In this document: piece by piece, positions 60,233-64,000 of the stretch
How the letters are laid out: every line of letters begins with the position of its first letter
How positions within the stretch are numbered: the stretch's first letter is position 1
From: Megalobrama amblycephala
Taxonomy: Eukaryota; Chordata; Actinopteri; Cypriniformes; Xenocyprididae
Assembly (NCBI RefSeq): GCF_018812025.1
Contig: NC_063052.1
Coordinates: 29,787,451-29,851,450 of the forward strand
Length of the DNA: 64,000 nt
Direction of reading: 5' to 3'
The notes under the pieces: model-generated
What the model was told of the DNA's origin: nothing
Databases searched by the model: none
Seen by the model: the letters and a program-made list of their open reading frames with translations, nothing else
Made by a program: the position numbers and the translations under genes

Positions 60233-62605
60233 CTGTGAAACAATCTCTATTCCCTCGGCAATACCATTAAGATCATCGGAGGATTGGGTCTTTTTCAGAG
60301 TCATGTCAGGAGTCAGTGTGCCCTCATTATAAGATCTGACGAATTTGAAGTCACTAGTGCGCGAGCCCGTGGTCAGGTACGCGTCATAATTGTAAGTGCT
60401 GCGGAGAGTTCCCGCGCCCTCCACCTCTGCGTAATTTGGAGGGAGATACGCGCTGGGAATGGCTACAGCTCCATCAAACAACAGTCTGGGCTTTCTCCTG
60501 CGACAAAACCTCACGGCCAGGATGATGATGATGAAGGTCAGGAAGAAAGTGGAAACGGACACCAGCGCGATGATCAAATAAAACGTCAGTTTGGAGCTGC
60601 TCTCGTCATGAGACATGTCTTTCAGTTCTGGAACTTCAGCCAAGTTATCTGATATGAGTAAATACAACGCGCACATGGCTGAGAGAGAGGGCTGTCCGTT
60701 ATCTCTCACGGACACAATAAGGTTCTGTTTCATGCTGTCAGATTCAGAAATGTCCCGCTGCGTCCTGATCTCCCCGCTGTGGACACCGATAGTGAAAAGT
60801 CCCGGATCAGTCGCTTTAATAATGTGATACGAGAGCCACGCGTTCTGGCCAGAATCCGCGTCCACGGAGATCACCTTGGAGACCAGGGAGCCCGCCTGCG
60901 CAGCTTTGGGCACCATCTCGGTCATGAAGGAGTTTCCCTCTGGAGAGGGGTATAATATCTGAGGGGAGTTGTCATTCTCATCCGATATGAAGACACTCAC
61001 GCTCACGTTACTGCTCAGAGGAGGAGAACCGTTGTCTCTGGCTAACACGAGCACTTTGAAACTCTTCAGCTGTTCGTAATCAAACGACCTCACGGCATGA
61101 ATGACCCCGGTGTCTCCGTTAATGGATAGAAAGGAGGACACCGGTGCGCCATTGACATCAGAGGACAACAGAGAATAAACTACAGTGCCATTCTGTCTCC
61201 AGTCCGGGTCTGTAGCTGATACTGAACAAATAGAGGAGCCCGGTTTGTTATTTTCTTGCACATGAGCTCTGTAATTGTGCTCCTGAAATACAGGTGGATT
61301 ATCATTCACGTCAGCTACAGTCAAGTGAAGATTCTTAGTGGAAGATAAAGGCGGAGAGCCCTCATCAGTAGCAGTGATTGTAAGATTATAATCAGAGAGC
61401 AGCTCGCGGTCTAATTCACCTGTGGTCACCAGAGAATAGTAATTTTTGATTGAAGGAACGAGTTTAAATGGGACGTTCTGCTGAATGGAGCAGCGCACCT
61501 GTCCGTTATTCTCAGAGTCTCTGTCCTGAACATTAATGATGCCGACCTCTGTACCGGGTAACGCGTTCTCAGGAATCGGGATATTTAGTGATTTAATCAC
61601 TATAATGGGGGAATTATCATTAATGTCAGATATCTCAATAACAACTGTTGCATATGATACCATGCCAAGTCCATCGGTGGCTTGAATTGGCAGCTCAAAG
61701 GAGGACTCGTCCTCATAGTCAAGAGACCCTATTAAAGTTATTCTTCCATTATTTTGGTCGAGAGAAAAGACTGTCAAGCCATTTTCTGAAATATGCCCAA
61801 ATTCATATGTCACTTCTCCATTTTGTCCCTCGTCAGCATCAGTAGCGCTCACTGTCACCACTACAGTATCTAGAGGAGAATTTTCAGGCAGACTGACTTT
61901 ATAGACGGCCTGACTAAAGACTGGAGCATTATCATTAGCATCCAGCACAGTGACGTGTATGGCTACAGTACCTGATCTCGGTGGAGTCCCGCCGTCTACC
62001 GCAGTGAGAATTAATGTCACCTCTTTCTGCTGCTCACGATCTAGCTCTGTATTAAGTACTAGCTCACCATACATTTTTCCTGTTGTTTTTGCAGTAACAG
62101 CCAATTCAAAATATTCATTCTTCGCTAAATTATACGTTTGAACAGAATTAGTCCCTATGTCTGCATCGTGAGCCTCCTCGAGCAAAAAACGAGCACCTTT
62201 TACAGCCGACTCTCTGATCTCAAGTTTTATTACATCTCTTTTAAACAAAGGAAAATTGTCATTTACATCTTGAACGTTTATGTTAATGCGATGTGATTCA
62301 AGAGGATTTTCCAAAACCAGGTCCTGTTTAATAACACACGAAGCTTTCTTTCCACACAGCCCCTCTCTGTCGATTCTCTCCGCTACGGTCAGCTCTCCAG
62401 TATTCAGATTAATGTCACAGTATCGTTTTCTGTTACCTTCAGTATCAATACGAGCCTTACGAGATGAGAGTCTGTTCACATCGAGCCCGAGATCCTTTGC
62501 TATATTTCCAATCACAGATCCGCGTTTCATCTCCTCCGGGAAAGAATAGCTCACGTCTCCATAAGCGGTGTGCGCCATCAGCACGAAGAACAAAAGACCA
62601 AACAT
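60233..62605 (-). CDS. clustered protocadherin variable exon 14 (third subtype)
   Basis: Protocadherin exon of 791 codons from [16 protein letters not shown], a short signal peptide giving mature [15 protein letters not shown]1 loop CGKKASC. Block pattern with exon 13: EC1 same, EC2 different ([20 protein letters not shown]), start of EC3 same, later EC3 different ([18 protein letters not shown]), EC4 to tail same. In EC6 a private YHIIKA replaces YQIIKA. Final tail [18 protein letters not shown]. The donor CAG|GTATGT is strong and in phase 0; read-through stops at 60224. A poly-A-rich tract and the LINE follow directly on the 3' side. Confidence 0.94.
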
Positions 62606-62880
62606 CTCGACAGCAGAGCAGAACCATTAAAATGCTTCAGTTATTAAGCAGAAATTTAATCCAGCAATACAACTATTAACATTCAAACGATAACACAAAT
62701 GTATAATAATGTAGAATACTAGCCAGAAGGACAGTATTAGCAGTAAGCAGTTTCCGTCGATGATTTTCTGTAACTAGACGAGACTGAAACCGTGTATGAC
62801 ATCAGAAACAGGGTGGAGAGATGTGTACTGAAGACACATATTGTTTTGCAGGTGAACAGCGACACTATGAGTTAAAAGAA
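62606..62880 (-). promoter_or_regulatory. promoter of exon 14 with CSE
   Basis: CSE core TGAACAGCGACAC at 62853-62865, 248 bp before the start codon, followed by TATGAG. Confidence 0.75.
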
Positions 62881-63513
62881 GTTACTGCATAACATTAATT
62901 ATTATGACAGTATAAAGTGTAGGTTACATAGTTACATTTTTTTTTTAGCAAAACAAGAGCCAGCAAGAATCATTCCCTGACGAGTGGAAGATAAACACGA
63001 CTTCAGTGTTTTAGTAGGCTATACCCCCACCCAAGAGAAAAAAGAAAAAACCTGGTGAGTTAGGGAGTTTTGAGCTAAGGGCAAAGAGCAAAACACCAAG
63101 AGTAATTGACATTGCAGCACCATGGACAGCAACAGGTAAACCTGCCCTATGCCAATTCTAACCAAACTAAAAGAGTGTTTAAAAAGTTGCTGACATACGA
63201 AATTGCTTTTATAAGTAAATTTCACATAACAAAGACATTAATGAGAAAAATGCAAAACTACTTAAAAAATAATAGGATTTTGTCACATTACAAAATGCAG
63301 AATCCATGTACAGATATGCTGTTGTCACAGAAAAAAGTTAGAATGAGCTTAAAAGAACAAGTAGCCAACCGAGCAAGACATATCAGGTTACTTTCTTTAA
63401 AAATATCTGACAACTTTAAGTTCTCTGAATATAAACTATTAGCTAAAGATGGCATATTGTAGTTAAATTTATTGCTACAAAGGCTTCAGAGGCTATGCTA
63501 TGACAGACAGAGG
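62881..63513. other. spacer right of exon 14
   Basis: AT-rich, no gene. The RE1-like site at 63112 probably marks the 3' side of another variable exon beyond the right edge. Confidence 0.5.
63112..63132 (+). promoter_or_regulatory. RE1 (REST/NRSF)-like site
   Basis: TTGCAGCACCATGGACAGC, close to the RE1 core in both halves. Confidence 0.7.
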
Positions 63514-64000
63514 TACCATCCCAATTCCAGAAAAGTTGGGACATTTTGTAAAATGCAATAAAATTAAAAATCTGTGATTTGTTGATTCTCTTTAACCTTT
63601 ATTTAACTGACAAAAGTACAAAGGAAATATTTTCAATATTTTCACTGGCCAAATTAATTGCATTTTGTAAATATAAACATATTTTGATTTTGAAGGCTGC
63701 AACACACTGCAAAAAAAGTTGGGACAGAGGCACGTTTACTACTGTGTCACATCACCTTCCCTTTTAATTACACCTTTTAAATGTTTGGGAATTGAGGATA
63801 TAAGTTGTTGCAGTTTTGCAAGTGGAATTTTTGCCCAATTTCGCCTGATACAAGACAGCTGCTCAACAGTTTGTGGTCATCGCTATCTGATTCTCCTTTT
63901 CATGATAGGCCATACATTTTCAATAGGAGACAGATCTGGATTGCAGGCAGGCCAGTCAAGTATCTACTCTATGGTGTAGAGTTTCTACTAAACCACTCTG
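63514..64000 (-). pseudogene. Tc1/mariner-like transposon, 3' part, cut by the window edge
   Basis: On the minus strand the right part encodes WPACNPDLSPIENVWPIMK (about 63885-63950), the DDE signature region of Tc1/mariner transposases. The left end carries the GTCCCAACTTTTCTGG-type terminal sequence. Same family as the remnant at 6420-7605, in opposite orientation. The rest of the copy lies outside the window. Confidence 0.75.

Overview
The window is part of a clustered protocadherin locus of a teleost fish, most likely a cyprinid close to zebrafish. I infer this from the vertebrate-specific cluster layout and from AT-rich spacers full of fish-type MITEs, Tc1-like and hAT transposons, an L2/CR1-like LINE and long CA and TA microsatellites. 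Every gene is on the minus strand, so transcription runs from high to low coordinates.

Fourteen large protocadherin exons of about 2.4 kb each are present. Each encodes a signal peptide, six cadherin (EC) repeats, one membrane segment and a short variable cytoplasmic tail. In thirteen the reading frame meets a 5' splice site in phase 0 (ends at 155, 3555, 8258, 11918, 17590, 20898, 24754, 28160, 31443, 34609, 38361, 54338, 60233). All thirteen start-to-donor lengths divide by three. No constant exon was found, so the shared cytoplasmic exons probably lie beyond the left edge. The fourteenth exon (50669-53062) ends in its own stop, lacks a strong donor and looks like an orphan single-exon member. 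The tails of the set resemble the gamma/beta type (YAD...GTGTL...YNYEV...TTDSRKSD) more than the mammalian alpha type; the exact subcluster (pcdh1 or pcdh2) cannot be decided here.

Layout from left to right: exons 1-8 (155-30556) are nearly identical to one another outside EC2-EC4. Exon 9 (31443-33881) is a chimera of that type and a second type. Exons 10 and 11 (34609-40814) have their own tails but share EC6. A gene-free, transposon-rich gap spans 41.0-50.6 kb. It is followed by the orphan exon 12, then exons 13 and 14 (54338-62605), a third subtype with nested LINE and Tc1-type insertions between them. A Tc1-like copy enters at the right edge and the same family lies at 6.4-7.6 kb in the opposite orientation.

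Each spliced exon has its own promoter carrying the protocadherin conserved sequence element (CCAACAGCGGCAC-like, CTCF-type), about 170-275 bp before the start codon. Eleven sites resembling the REST/NRSF silencer (RE1) are spread through the array, usually 80-600 bp beyond the 3' end of a variable exon. Together these suggest one unit repeated along the array: promoter with CSE, variable exon, donor, RE1. The pattern fits stochastic promoter choice in neurons, repression outside neurons, and array growth by unequal crossing-over and gene conversion.
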